Notes under the pieces: generated by a model
What the model saw: the letters and a program-made list of their open reading frames with translations, nothing else
Databases searched by the model: none
What the model was told of the DNA's origin: nothing
Part shown: piece by piece, positions 24,189-32,558 of the stretch
Numbering within the stretch: position 1 is the first letter of the stretch
Layout of the letters: each line of letters opens with the position of its first letter
Program-made: the position numbers and the translations under genes
Assembly (NCBI GenBank): GCA_900314975.1
Contig: OMXI01000020.1
Location: forward strand, 1-46,726
DNA from: an uncultured Eubacteriales bacterium
Lineage (GTDB): Bacteria; Bacillota; Clostridia; Oscillospirales; Ruminococcaceae
Direction: 5' to 3'
DNA length: 46,726 bases

Positions 24189-26003
24189 TCACTTGGCTGT
24201 TTCCCCGAGCGCATCCTGTGGAGGGCACACAGCGGCGCACAGGCGGTCAGCGATCCTGGCTTTGTCCAGCACTGCGACGTTGATCTGCCTTGTGGGAGAT
24301 ACTCTCACAGTTGTGGTGTTGCTCCTGCCGCCGGGGATGATGATACCGTCCTCGGCAAGCTCTTTGAACAGACTCTTTTTGCCGATTGAAAAACACTCGC
24401 CCAGTTCTTTCGAGAACTTGTTGATCTCCGCGATCACCGCATTCATTATCAGATAGAAACGGCTGTCGTCCTCGTAACCTATGAAGCCTTTGCGGTTGGT
24501 GTCGCTGTCGTTTCCGAGGGAGTTCAGCGAACACCTGCCGCTGTCAAGCAGACTCATCAGCTTTTCACAGAACTGAAAAGACACGCTTTCGTTCTCGATG
24601 ACGCTGCTGCTCCTGCTGATATTTTCGATCAACATCTCATCAAATGTCCGGCGGTAACTGATAACATCACCGCTGCCGATCTGTCCTTTGTCGCATAAGA
24701 ACTCAAGCAGGAAATCAAAACCGATCTTCAGATTCGCAAGCATATCCGGCACTCTTGAATGAAAAGCGATGCGCCTTTCGCACAAGGTTTTTATCGTTTC
24801 CGTCCGGTAGGAAACAAAAAGTGCAGAGAGCTTTTTCACAAAGTCCTCTGCACTTTTCAGATATTTTTCCTTGATCCATTCGACATAGGAGTGCATCATT
24901 CCGTTGATGATCCCCTTTGAAACAAGCGACTGATACTCAGAAAGCAGATCGAGTTTCACATCATTTTCTCCGATCTCGATGATAAAGTACCGGGCAAGTC
25001 CCGACTGAGTTATCTCCGGGATGCGCTCTGCAGTCATCAAACACATCCCCATCGGAGGCCGACCCGGCTGTTCCTCAGCTCTTGTATTCAGACGTCCTCG
25101 TCCTGTTCTGTCGCCGTAGTATCTCGAAAGATTCTGTGCGGTGTTTCTCATTTCAGCGTCACCGAAGAGACCGTTAGGGTGAAGATCATCCACGCAGGTC
25201 AGCACATCTTTGGTGTGATAGACGCTGCTGAGGATGCTGTTTGAGGTGTCGTGAAATGAATTGGGCAGGCTGCTTGCCGTGAACTTTCCGAAGAAAGAAC
25301 AGAAGAAAGCTGCCGTTGTTGACTTTCTCGTTCCTGTCTTACCGACCAGTGCCGTGATGAATTTAGGCTCGCATTCGGCAAGACGCAGGAAGTGTTCCAG
25401 CGGAGATATGAACGCTACCGACAGCAGCGGCAGCATAACACGCTGCGGCAGGAAGCCGTCATCCAGCAAGGCTGTGAGGTAGAACAGCTCGTCATCCGCG
25501 CACGCATTATTAAAATGATAGGCCGAGAGCTTTCCTTTCAGCTCGACTGTCAGCGGCGAATCCTCCTGCGGCATCAGGAAGAACCATTCCCCGTCTATCT
25601 CCCTCCAGCCGGTCTGGGAGTAGATAGTTCTGAAATCCACAGCTGCTTTGGTCATAGTTATTGCGTGCCTGATCTTGCCTGTGGTATTATTTGTCGGCGC
25701 ATAGGAACCGAGAGAGCCCCACTGCTCCAGCAGCCATTTCATGTTGGACATATCATCTGCGCTGACTTTTACAGTCGGCAAGGTCACTCCGCTTGCGTGC
25801 TCCGCGCTGACCTCGAACACCTTTTTTCTTTCCGTTCCGTCATCGTAGGTAATCTCCGATTTCAGAACAGGAAGATAGTCGCAGAGCTTCACCATGATCC
25901 TTTCACCCTTCCTTTCGACCGCCTCGTACAGGCAGCCCTCGAATGCGTAGTACGGCTCTTTATAGATAGTGCCGTCGAACTTGTTGTCAAATTCTGATGT
26001 CAA
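24189..26003 (-). CDS. DUF927-domain replication/helicase-like ATPase (604 aa)
   Basis: After an N-terminal 70-residue region (CLYEAVERKGERI, then EITYDDGTERKKVF) the DUF927 core shows Walker A in ALVGKTGTRKSTTAAFF near residues 230-245 and a probable Walker B CVDDLHPN near 285. The remaining part is helical with a final beta-rich segment. DUF927 proteins are superfamily helicase-like ATPases of plasmids and integrative elements and probably act in replication of the excised circle. The start has no close strong ribosome binding site. A frameshifted homologue lies at 1-833. The region upstream is rich in TATACC repeats. Confidence 0.8.
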   Translation of the reverse strand: MTSEFDNKFDGTIYKEPYYAFEGCLYEAVERKGERIMVKLCDYLPVLKSEITYDDGTERKKVFEVSAEHASGVTLPTVKVSADDMSNMKWLLEQWGSLGSYAPTNNTTGKIRHAITMTKAAVDFRTIYSQTGWREIDGEWFFLMPQEDSPLTVELKGKLSAYHFNNACADDELFYLTALLDDGFLPQRVMLPLLSVAFISPLEHFLRLAECEPKFITALVGKTGTRKSTTAAFFCSFFGKFTASSLPNSFHDTSNSILSSVYHTKDVLTCVDDLHPNGLFGDAEMRNTAQNLSRYYGDRTGRGRLNTRAEEQPGRPPMGMCLMTAERIPEITQSGLARYFIIEIGENDVKLDLLSEYQSLVSKGIINGMMHSYVEWIKEKYLKSAEDFVKKLSALFVSYRTETIKTLCERRIAFHSRVPDMLANLKIGFDFLLEFLCDKGQIGSGDVISYRRTFDEMLIENISRSSSVIENESVSFQFCEKLMSLLDSGRCSLNSLGNDSDTNRKGFIGYEDDSRFYLIMNAVIAEINKFSKELGECFSIGKKSLFKELAEDGIIIPGGRSNTTTVRVSPTRQINVAVLDKARIADRLCAAVCPPQDALGETAK

Positions 26004-26019
26004 TTTATCGACCCTCTTT

Positions 26020-26495
26020 CAATATTTTTTGATACCGCTCCTGCCTTTCACCGGCAAAAATGCGGGAGCAGTATTCATATTCCCGGGGGAGCCTTTTCTG
26101 AACACATTTTTATTATCCCGCCGCACGCCGATTCTCTCCGTCATAAGGATCATAGCGGAAAAAGAAAAGACCGGGGCTGTCCTCCCGATCTCGTATAATT
26201 CTATACCAATGACAAGCAAACAGCGCATCTGCGAAGTTTGAAAGCGTTTTGATTTTATACCAAAGCCATACCGGAAATATACCCGTTCCATACCGAAGCA
26301 CAATATCTGAAAGGCTTTTCAAACAAATTGCGGGAGCAGTATATTTTTCCCGCAGACACCGTTTCGGAACACTTTTTAAGCGTGCAGATTTTGCGGTTCA
26401 GAACAGCAGATTGATTTTATACCGCTCCGATTTCGCATATCAATTATATACCAAGCTAAACAGCGCAGATTCGGGGTTTGCAAAGCTTTGGTAGA
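26020..26495. repeat. TATACC-type repeats and an imperfect 240-270 bp duplication upstream of DUF927
   Basis: No gene is seen here. There are about eight TATACC, CATACC or GATACC hexamers (near 26031, 26203, 26256, 26266, 26278, 26288, 26418 and 26447). Two diverged blocks repeat the order GCGGGAGCAGTAT, TTCCCG, CGGAACAC/TGAACAC and AAACAGCGCA: one begins near 26061, the other near 26331. The arrangement resembles an iteron-bearing replication origin or a regulatory region for the ATPase gene. Function inferred. Confidence 0.5.
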
Positions 26496-26553
26496 TTGTT
26501 AGAAATTATTTGAGGTATAGAAGGATGATAAATCGAAAAAGAAATCCAAAAAT

Positions 26554-26585
26554 GTATTGCAATTTGCGATACATTGTGGTATAAT
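26554..26585 (+). promoter_or_regulatory. Promoter and operator of the toxin-antitoxin operon
   Basis: TTGCAA (26557-26562), a 17 bp spacer and TATAAT (26580-26585). An imperfect palindrome GTATTGCAATTTGCGATAC (26554-26572) covers the -35 box and is the likely autoregulatory site for the antitoxin. Confidence 0.7.
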
Positions 26586-26610
26586 AAACTTGGAAAGGTG
26601 GTTGATATTT

Positions 26611-26928
26611 ATGGCAACAAGAACTGCTAATGTTACCGCAAGGGTAGAGCCTGAGATCAAAGAGCAAGCCGAGGCTGTAATGGAAAGGCTCGGACTGCCT
26701 GTATCAACGGCAATAAATATGTTTTACAGACAGATAATTCTTTGGAATGGTCTGCCGTTCAGACCTTCTGTTCCCGTTAATGTACCGAAGGCACGCGATG
26801 AAATGAGCAAGGAAGAATTTGATGCGGCTATGGCAACTGGGCTTGAACAGGCGAAGCAGGGCAAGTCCGTTTCCGTAGATGAGGCATTCGATGCTCTTAT
26901 CGGGGAGATAGCAAATGGAACAGTATGA
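26611..26928 (+). CDS. RelB/DinJ-family antitoxin
   Basis: ATG at 26611 follows GGAAAGGTGG. The N-terminal 45 residues (TANVTARVEPEIKEQAEAVM, then LGLPVSTAINMFYRQII) are the ribbon-helix-helix DNA-binding and dimerisation domain of RelB/DinJ antitoxins. The C-terminal half, variable and acidic, would wrap the toxin. The gene overlaps the toxin start by 14 bp. The pair probably stabilises the mobile element. Confidence 0.9.
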   Translation: MATRTANVTARVEPEIKEQAEAVMERLGLPVSTAINMFYRQIILWNGLPFRPSVPVNVPKARDEMSKEEFDAAMATGLEQAKQGKSVSVDEAFDALIGEIANGTV

Positions 26929-27247
26929 GGTCAAGATCACGGAATACGCTCTCAAAGCCATGAGAGGGATAGCACATTATATCGCCTATGATCTTCTGGC
27001 ACCGCAGGCGGCTGTGAACACGCTGAAAGCGATCCGCGCCGAGATCAAGAGTCTCAATGCAATGCCGAACCGTGTTCCGCTGACTGATGATGAACCGTGG
27101 CGCAGTGAGGGCATACACAAAATGCCTGTAAAGAACTATCTTGTTTATTTCTGGATAAACGAGAATGAACACACCGTTCACGTTACTAACGTGGTCTATG
27201 CTCGCAGAGATCAGAAGAATGTTTTGCAGGATATGCCCAAGACTTAA
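26915..27247 (+). CDS. RelE/ParE-superfamily toxin
   Basis: The 110-residue protein has the family's alpha/beta order: YEVKITEYALKAMRGIAHYI at the N-terminus, a helix pair, then EGIHKMPVKNYLVYFWI and HVTNVVYARRDQKN with the conserved Tyr-Ala-Arg-Arg strand. Such toxins cleave ribosome-bound mRNA or poison gyrase; the YAR-R-D motif favours the RelE/YafQ-like mRNA interferase side. Translation is coupled to the antitoxin. Confidence 0.88.
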   Translation: MEQYEVKITEYALKAMRGIAHYIAYDLLAPQAAVNTLKAIRAEIKSLNAMPNRVPLTDDEPWRSEGIHKMPVKNYLVYFWINENEHTVHVTNVVYARRDQKNVLQDMPKT

Positions 27248-27253
27248 CAGACG

Positions 27254-27286
27254 AAGCACCGCAGTAAATTCAGCGGTGCTTTTGTT
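27254..27286 (+). terminator. Terminator after the toxin-antitoxin operon
   Basis: AAGCACCGC (27254-27262) pairs with GCGGTGCTT (27273-27281) followed by a T-rich tail. It separates the toxin-antitoxin pair from the polymerase operon. Confidence 0.8.
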
Positions 27287-27293
27287 GTTTTTA

Positions 27294-27360
27294 TGGATGA
27301 CAACATCTTTTTTATTTTCGCCGATATCAGATATGATGTCATTGATGTCACTGTTGTCAT
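27294..27360. promoter_or_regulatory. Inverted and direct repeats upstream of the polymerase operon
   Basis: ATGACAACA near 27295 and TGTTGTCAT ending at 27360 form an inverted repeat. Inside are near-direct copies TGATGTCA and TGATGTCAC next to the right arm. The spacing suggests a multi-site operator about 90 bp upstream of the promoter. The regulator is unknown. Confidence 0.4.
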
Positions 27361-27446
27361 AGCTGAAAGGAAAAGCCTTTATCTGTACAATCAATCGTAC
27401 TCGTTTCAACTGTCCAAAGAAAGATACACACTTTCGGTAAGAGCTG

Positions 27447-27455
27447 TGATATAAT
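27447..27455 (+). promoter_or_regulatory. Extended -10 promoter of the RDR-like polymerase operon
   Basis: TGATATAAT (27447-27455) is an extended -10 box with no good -35, 30 bp upstream of the ATG. A GGGGGTGA ribosome binding site (27473-27480) follows. Confidence 0.6.
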
Positions 27456-27484
27456 ATATCTGACAACGAAACGGGGGTGATCCG

Positions 27485-30469
27485 ATGAACAAGAGATGGT
27501 ACAAGATATTTGAATTGTCCGTCAAGGCGCTGCTGGCTTATGCAAAGCCCGGGAACGGCTGCTGGTATTTCGACCTTGACCGCGAGGCGACAAAGAACTG
27601 CATCAAGCTCCCTGTGCGGGAGCAGAAGGAAAATGCGCTGTTCGATCAGCTGATGATAATGCGGAACAAGCCGCTCACTTCAAAGGACGGAGCGGTCATT
27701 ACCGACCTTTCGGAGGTCATCTTCTACGCCGATTTTTCGGGCATCTTTGACCGCGACGCGGGCAACCCCTACTATGCCACTTTGCAGGATAAGGCAAAGT
27801 CGCTGTTCATTCCGGGCAATCTGATGCTTGACCTCGGCGGCGGACAGAAGTGCTACCGCGCTTTTGAACGTTCACAGAGCATGAGCCGGAAGGGCGTGCT
27901 TTCCTTTGTGCGGAACGACCTTTACGACTACATCTATGACCGTATCATCCTCGGGATGAAGATAGGGCGCTGTCAGCTCAGCAAGCTCTATGCCTACAAC
28001 GCGCTGATGTTCACTGACGGTGTTCGCATCGAGGGGCTCGGACTTGATGCAAACCGTGTGATCGTTGTGGAAAATCCGCGCTACACAGCCTACGATACCG
28101 ATGTTATCACCGTTGAGAGCAAGGACACGGGCTCAGCGAGGAGATACGAGCGCGTCGAGAAAAAGCAGAGCGTGGATGTTCTCGGCTTTGACGGCGAGGG
28201 CATCATCTCCACACGGCTTGCGAAGCTGATATGCAAACAGCTCGGCGAGAATCACACTTCTTTTCAGATACGTCTGCCGTTCATCAAGGGCATGGTCCAC
28301 AGCGTCGATATCGCTCACTTTTACAGTCAGACGACCACGAAATATCTCATCGACAAGTGGGGCTTTAAACACAAGATAGGCGAAGTTGACATGATACTCA
28401 CCGAGAGCATGGTGAAGTGTCTCGGGTGGCTCAAAGAGAACAATATGGGCTGGGCGGACTACTGGAAAGCCGTCGCTCGGTACGGTCACGCTCTGTATAT
28501 TTCCGAGACTGAAAAAACCGACAGGACGGGCTTTACGGAGCTTAACTATCAGTTTCTGAACACGCTGTCTATCACGGCTGACGAATTCCGTCCGCGCGAT
28601 CTGCCGCTTACTTTTCCTGCTGATGATGAACGCGAATGGCTCACCAAAGCGACGGAGCAGGAGTATTATCTGCTCTGCTGCGATAACAAATACAGGCGGG
28701 AGTTTTTCACCGAAAGAAGATATGAAAAAGGCAGCCGCGAGTTTTATCTCAAACGGCTGCTGATGAAAAATCCAAAGTTGATCGGTGAGGCATATTATGC
28801 GGATATGCTCAAAAAGAGAGCCGACAAGGTGCTTCAAGATTATGCTCTCGGGCGGCTGAAAGTCGCGGGAGAGATACGTTATCTGTCGGGTGATCTGTTT
28901 GATCTGCTTATGCGCATTGACGCCAAGAACAGCATTTTTACCACCAAAAATCAGATGCGTATAGAGGCGCGGTATGCAAATACGAAATTCAGAAAAGATG
29001 CTTTTTTCGCACCCGGAGCAGACCTTAAAGGCAACGAATACTGCACCCTTTTACGCAATCCGCATATCGCACGTAACGAGGAAGTACGGCTGAAACCGTA
29101 CAGCGATCCCGAATGGACACGGAAGAAATATTTTGAACATCTGCGGGGTGTTGCTATCGTCAACTGGGACACTCTGACCGCCGAGCGTTTGGGGGGAGCA
29201 GACTTTGACGGCGATATGGTCAAGATAATAACCAATGACATCGTCAACCGCTGCGTTGCAAGAAACTATCTCGGCGACAGCTATCCGCTTTTGAAAATAC
29301 CTTCGGAGGAGCCTGTTATCAGCGATTCGGGTGACTGGGAGGCGAGGTTTGAAACTGTCAAAAACACATTCTCCACCCGTATCGGGCAGATCTCCAACGC
29401 AGCGCTGAACAGGAGCATTATCGCCTACAATGAGAACAACTCTGCGGAGGAACGCGAGCGGTGCCGCAAGGAAACGGAGACGCTTGCTATCCTCACAGGC
29501 TTGGAGATCGACTCGGTAAAGACGGGCATCCGCCCCGATCTTTCGGAGTATCTCGGAACGGTGACAGTTCCGAGAAGCCGCTTTCTGAAATACAAAACAC
29601 TCCTTGAAAAATCAGAGGAGCGCCGTGCGTGGTATAAGCCGAGCTACAAGGAACAGTTCGAGAAATTCTTTGAAAAGACCGACTGGGATAAGGTGGATTC
29701 AAACCTTGAACGTTTGCCCTGGCTGGCATACAATCTCGGACAGAATTTAAAGTTCAGGGAGGACGATCCCGCAGACGACAGCGAGCTTTTCACCTTCGCT
29801 GTTTCACCTGACTGGAAGGAAGGACTTGATAAAAATGTTCTTGAACAGGTGTCGGCTCTGATAAGGGAGTACAACAACGTCCTCGACCGGATAAGATTCT
29901 GCCGTCAGCCGGTGCGTAACAAACCGCGCCGCAGCGACATCCACCGCATACTCTTTATGCGCGGACAGAACGACGACTACGATGAGGACGAGCTGTACGC
30001 ATTGTTCTGTGATATTTCGGCAGAGCGTATTCGTCAGATACGCAAAGATATCCGCGAACAGAAATGGTACTGTGCAAAGCCCGAAAGACGCGAGGAACTG
30101 CTGTCCTCTTGGCTGCCGGAGTTATCTGATCACTACGAACTTTTCTGTGATTTCCGATGCTGCGGATTCCGCATCCTCGGCGATCTGATATGTGACATTG
30201 ACGACGAGAACAGGCTCTCCGACAGCCGGAGATTCCTCCGCGAAAACGACAGCGGACAGTTCCGGGATATGATGTCTGCATACCTTGAAAAGCCTGTGCA
30301 TCAGGATTACAGAGAGGCCGTCGCAGCAAGGTGCCGCACGCTTTTGGAACAGTCTTTGAAGTCAGACCAAGCGATCAAATACATCGCTGCTCTCGGCAGG
30401 CGTCGGGAACTGCTGGAGCTGTATTATGACCGTCTTGAAAAGTACATCAGGAGGTGCAAAGATGCTTAA
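27485..30469 (+). CDS. RDR-family (eukaryotic RdRP/YonO-like) double-psi beta-barrel RNA polymerase
   Basis: The 994-residue protein shows, in order, the conserved blocks of cellular RNA-dependent RNA polymerases (RdRP, PF05183-like). QLSKLYAYNALMF (from residue 164) corresponds to the SQLR region. DGEGIIS (236-242) corresponds to the DGIGxIS loop. FQIRLPFIKGMV (260-271) matches fQIRxxgxKG, with Lys268 in the first barrel. ESMVKC (near 305) corresponds to the SMxKF motif. RNPHIARNEEVRL (near 535) precedes the second barrel. GGADFDGDMV (570-579) is the metal-binding DxDGD loop, with Asp 573, 575 and 577. The same fold underlies phage YonO, a DNA-dependent RNA polymerase, and fungal QDE-1. The template (RNA or DNA) cannot be told from sequence. 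The gene has its own promoter and overlaps the next gene by 8 bp. Confidence 0.8.
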   Translation: MNKRWYKIFELSVKALLAYAKPGNGCWYFDLDREATKNCIKLPVREQKENALFDQLMIMRNKPLTSKDGAVITDLSEVIFYADFSGIFDRDAGNPYYATLQDKAKSLFIPGNLMLDLGGGQKCYRAFERSQSMSRKGVLSFVRNDLYDYIYDRIILGMKIGRCQLSKLYAYNALMFTDGVRIEGLGLDANRVIVVENPRYTAYDTDVITVESKDTGSARRYERVEKKQSVDVLGFDGEGIISTRLAKLICKQLGENHTSFQIRLPFIKGMVHSVDIAHFYSQTTTKYLIDKWGFKHKIGEVDMILTESMVKCLGWLKENNMGWADYWKAVARYGHALYISETEKTDRTGFTELNYQFLNTLSITADEFRPRDLPLTFPADDEREWLTKATEQEYYLLCCDNKYRREFFTERRYEKGSREFYLKRLLMKNPKLIGEAYYADMLKKRADKVLQDYALGRLKVAGEIRYLSGDLFDLLMRIDAKNSIFTTKNQMRIEARYANTKFRKDAFFAPGADLKGNEYCTLLRNPHIARNEEVRLKPYSDPEWTRKKYFEHLRGVAIVNWDTLTAERLGGADFDGDMVKIITNDIVNRCVARNYLGDSYPLLKIPSEEPVISDSGDWEARFETVKNTFSTRIGQISNAALNRSIIAYNENNSAEERERCRKETETLAILTGLEIDSVKTGIRPDLSEYLGTVTVPRSRFLKYKTLLEKSEERRAWYKPSYKEQFEKFFEKTDWDKVDSNLERLPWLAYNLGQNLKFREDDPADDSELFTFAVSPDWKEGLDKNVLEQVSALIREYNNVLDRIRFCRQPVRNKPRRSDIHRILFMRGQNDDYDEDELYALFCDISAERIRQIRKDIREQKWYCAKPERREELLSSWLPELSDHYELFCDFRCCGFRILGDLICDIDDENRLSDSRRFLRENDSGQFRDMMSAYLEKPVHQDYREAVAARCRTLLEQSLKSDQAIKYIAALGRRRELLELYYDRLEKYIRRCKDA

Positions 30470-31301
30470 TGAGATCGAAGAATTCAAGGCTTACACCGAG
30501 AAACCCAAATACAGAAGCTCGTCCAAGAGCGACCTTTCCTATCTCGGCAGATTCACCTTTGATATGATGCAGAGCTTCAACGGACTGCAGCGGGTGCTGA
30601 CGATAATTGCGCGGGGGTATCTCCACAAGCCCGGCGGTGATCCGTATGATAACATTGAATATGCGGAGAGGGCGCTGCGAGCGTGGTGCAGTCTGCCGGG
30701 GGAGGATACCGACGAGTCGGAAGAATGGAGGTTCAAGACGAACTTCAGTGCATACCACGAGGAATTTCCCGAATTTGTTGACGAGAAAGGTGCGGGGTGG
30801 TTTTACAGGCACGTTCACAAGGTGATCGCCTTTGTCAAGCGCAAAGGAGACGATGTTTCCAAGTCCGCACAAAAATCAGCCGAGATACTCAAAAACGGTT
30901 TTGACGATGCTTGGCGGAACAAGGTGAAGCAGATGCAGTATCCGCTGTTCGCTGAAAAGACGAAAGCCACATGGCTGCTGCTTTTTGAGAACATCATCGG
31001 TGACGCGCTGGTCCAGGGCGAGCTGAAGGACAGGACATTTTCCCTTTCCGCTGATCAGCAGGAGAAGATCCGCGCCGCGCTGCCGAAGGGCTTGAAGTAC
31101 GAGACTGTGGTGCCGGTGATCGCCTACTGCATCGCCAACAAGCCCGAGGACAGCGAGTGGACAGTGCTGCCGAACAGCAATTTCGATGCATACTTCGGCT
31201 CGACCAATTTCAGTCACCGTCTGCTGAATATGTTCCCCGAGAGCCTGCTTATCCGGGAGAAGGACAGCTTGGGGGTTTGCAGGGGGAGGGTTGTGATATG
31301 A
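30462..31301 (+). CDS. Unknown partner protein of the RDR-like polymerase (279 aa)
   Basis: ATG at 30462 lies inside the last codons of the polymerase gene and has a perfect AGGAGGTG ribosome binding site, so the two proteins are made from one transcript in a coupled way. The product is mostly helical and hydrophilic (RRKGDDVSK-like basic segments, FDMMQSFNGLQRVLTIIARGY near the N-terminus). I recognise no domain. Stoichiometric coupling suggests a subunit or processivity/primer partner of the polymerase; this is inference. About 220 bp without a gene follow, before the convergent gene at 31521. Confidence 0.7.
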   Translation: MLNEIEEFKAYTEKPKYRSSSKSDLSYLGRFTFDMMQSFNGLQRVLTIIARGYLHKPGGDPYDNIEYAERALRAWCSLPGEDTDESEEWRFKTNFSAYHEEFPEFVDEKGAGWFYRHVHKVIAFVKRKGDDVSKSAQKSAEILKNGFDDAWRNKVKQMQYPLFAEKTKATWLLLFENIIGDALVQGELKDRTFSLSADQQEKIRAALPKGLKYETVVPVIAYCIANKPEDSEWTVLPNSNFDAYFGSTNFSHRLLNMFPESLLIREKDSLGVCRGRVVI

Positions 31302-31520
31302 AGAAAGCACACCGGGTCGAGGCTCGGTGCGCTGTTTTACCTGTTTGTAGGGGCACAGTTTTTTGATTCGGGGTGGTGGTCGATACGAATACTGTTGTTG
31401 ATCTGCATTGCTGCGGAGGATGCATGTATTTCCTTCCTCACTCACTACCGGGAAATTCAACCCTCCGAAGAGGTGCGGCCGGGGAGGACTCCGACCGCCG
31501 TATGCGCCGCCGCTCACGGC

Positions 31521-32138
31521 TCAGTCCTTCTTCGGATACTTGTGGTGCTTCACACGCTCAACCCCGAAAGACTTAGCCACCTTGTCGATGATTTTGTTTT
31601 TGCGGTTGGTCATCGCCGCGGAGGACGGCAGCTTGCCCGTCTGCTCGGCTTCAGCCTGTCGCATCTCCTCAAGGGGAGTACCCTTGCCGAAATGCTCGAA
31701 GAAGAAGTCCTGCTGCGACTCGGTGCATTTCTCGTCAATGACGCGGCGGGCTTCCACTGCCTGGGGATTTTCCTGCTCCGGCTCGGCAAACATGGCGTCT
31801 TCCGGGCTGCCGCTTTTATCGGCGATCATATCCCAGGGATCGACCGCATCCTCGTTGTCGGGATCGGCCTTGTAGCTGTTGACCTTCGCATCAAACAGGG
31901 GATCGCGCAGTTCGCTCTCGTAGCGATCCTGCAGATTCATGTCGTGGTCGGACTCATCAAGCATGATGGTCAGTTCGAGCGACAGGTCTTTGCCGACCTC
32001 AAGTCTCTGCGTAACCACACACTTTGCGTCATCGTCCCAGCGCTCGTAGCAGTAATACTTGCCGTCCGCCGTCAGATAACAGGTGCGGTTGGGATTGAAC
32101 CCGCTTTTGCGTTTCTTTGTTTCGTTGATCTTTGACAT
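31521..32138 (-). CDS. Sigma-70 region 4-like protein of a mobile element (205 aa)
   Basis: ATG at 32138 (MSKINETKKRKSGF) follows GAAAGGA. The N-terminal half is acidic, starting with a Cys/Tyr-rich YYCYERWDDDAKC motif. The C-terminal 60 residues (TESQQDFFFEHFGKG, then PSSAAMTNRKNKIIDKVAKSFG) have the helix-turn-helix pattern of sigma factor region 4, including the Glu-x-x-x-x-Ala turn and the basic recognition helix. No region 2 is visible, so it is not a complete sigma factor. Such proteins are common cargo of Clostridia conjugative elements. A large structured leader precedes it (32167-32292). Whether it serves the adjacent polymerase is an open question. Confidence 0.65.
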   Translation of the reverse strand: MSKINETKKRKSGFNPNRTCYLTADGKYYCYERWDDDAKCVVTQRLEVGKDLSLELTIMLDESDHDMNLQDRYESELRDPLFDAKVNSYKADPDNEDAVDPWDMIADKSGSPEDAMFAEPEQENPQAVEARRVIDEKCTESQQDFFFEHFGKGTPLEEMRQAEAEQTGKLPSSAAMTNRKNKIIDKVAKSFGVERVKHHKYPKKD

Positions 32139-32166
32139 ATTTGTTCCTTTCTCGCCTGCGGCGTAA

Positions 32167-32292
32167 CCGAGAGGAGTCGGGAACAAATACAGAGAGCCGA
32201 TTTTGAAACGTAAAATGGCCAGATGACTATGAAACCTTACGTTTCAAAATCATCCGGCCATTTGGTAGTTCGCAATCGACTCCGTTGCTCGG
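32167..32292 (-). promoter_or_regulatory. Structured leader with crossing inverted repeats (pseudoknot or attenuator-like)
   Basis: Three complementary pairs interleave. A: 32199-32213 with 32237-32251 (15 bp perfect, GATTTTGAAACGTAA). B: 32213-32226 with 32250-32263 (13 of 14, AAATGGCCAGATGA). C: GGAGTCG 32173-32179 with CGACTCC 32277-32283, extended by CCGAG/CTCGG. Pairs A and B cross each other, so either a pseudoknot forms or the two stems are mutually exclusive, enclosed by stem C. It lies between the sigma-like gene and the zinc-ribbon gene, both on the minus strand, and could act as a regulatory RNA, a recombination site or a protein-binding site. Confidence 0.7.
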
Positions 32293-32302
32293 TATGAAAT
32301 TA

Positions 32303-32476
32303 TTAGTTATATGATGCTGCTGTTTTCAAGGAGTCCTTGTTGCACCATATCCTTACTATGTTGTGGCATTGAGGGCATTTCATTTCGATGAAAATTTTTT
32401 CCTTTGGGATTTCCGAAATGTCACAAGCCCTCTTACCACAACGTGGACATTTAAGTGGTTTTGACTTTCTCTCCAT
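32303..32476 (-). CDS. Com-like zinc-ribbon protein (57 aa)
   Basis: ATG at 32476 follows AAAGGAG by 6 nt. The product has two CxxC pairs (LKCPRCGKRACDI and MKCPQCHNIV) 23 residues apart, the zinc-ribbon arrangement of phage Mu Com-family translational regulators. In Mu, Com activates translation of the Mom modification gene by melting an mRNA hairpin. Here the gene sits directly upstream of a leader with strong crossing hairpins (32167-32292), so a similar RNA-binding role is conceivable but inferred. Confidence 0.75.
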   Translation of the reverse strand: MERKSKPLKCPRCGKRACDISEIPKEKIFIEMKCPQCHNIVRIWCNKDSLKTAASYN

Positions 32477-32524
32477 TTACGCTCCTTTCTTTATAACCGT
32501 TAGCTTTACAGCTAGCACTACGGG

Positions 32525-32555
32525 TAAAAAATATATAGCGGTACACCGCCATATA
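32525..32555 (-). terminator. Terminator after the ImmA gene
   Basis: On the minus strand TATATGGCGG (32555-32546) pairs with CCGCTATATA (32541-32532) with one G-U, followed by TTTTTT. It ends the XRE-ImmA transcript 3 bp after its stop codon. Confidence 0.8.
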
Positions 32556-32558
32556 CTT

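Noticed and set aside
28133-28837. 234-codon minus-strand frame opposite the polymerase gene
   Set aside because: Antisense shadow; the plus strand holds the conserved polymerase blocks.
27485-30469. Reverse transcriptase or retron function for the large polymerase
   Set aside because: No YxDD palm motif; the DFDGD barrel motif places it with RDR/YonO polymerases.
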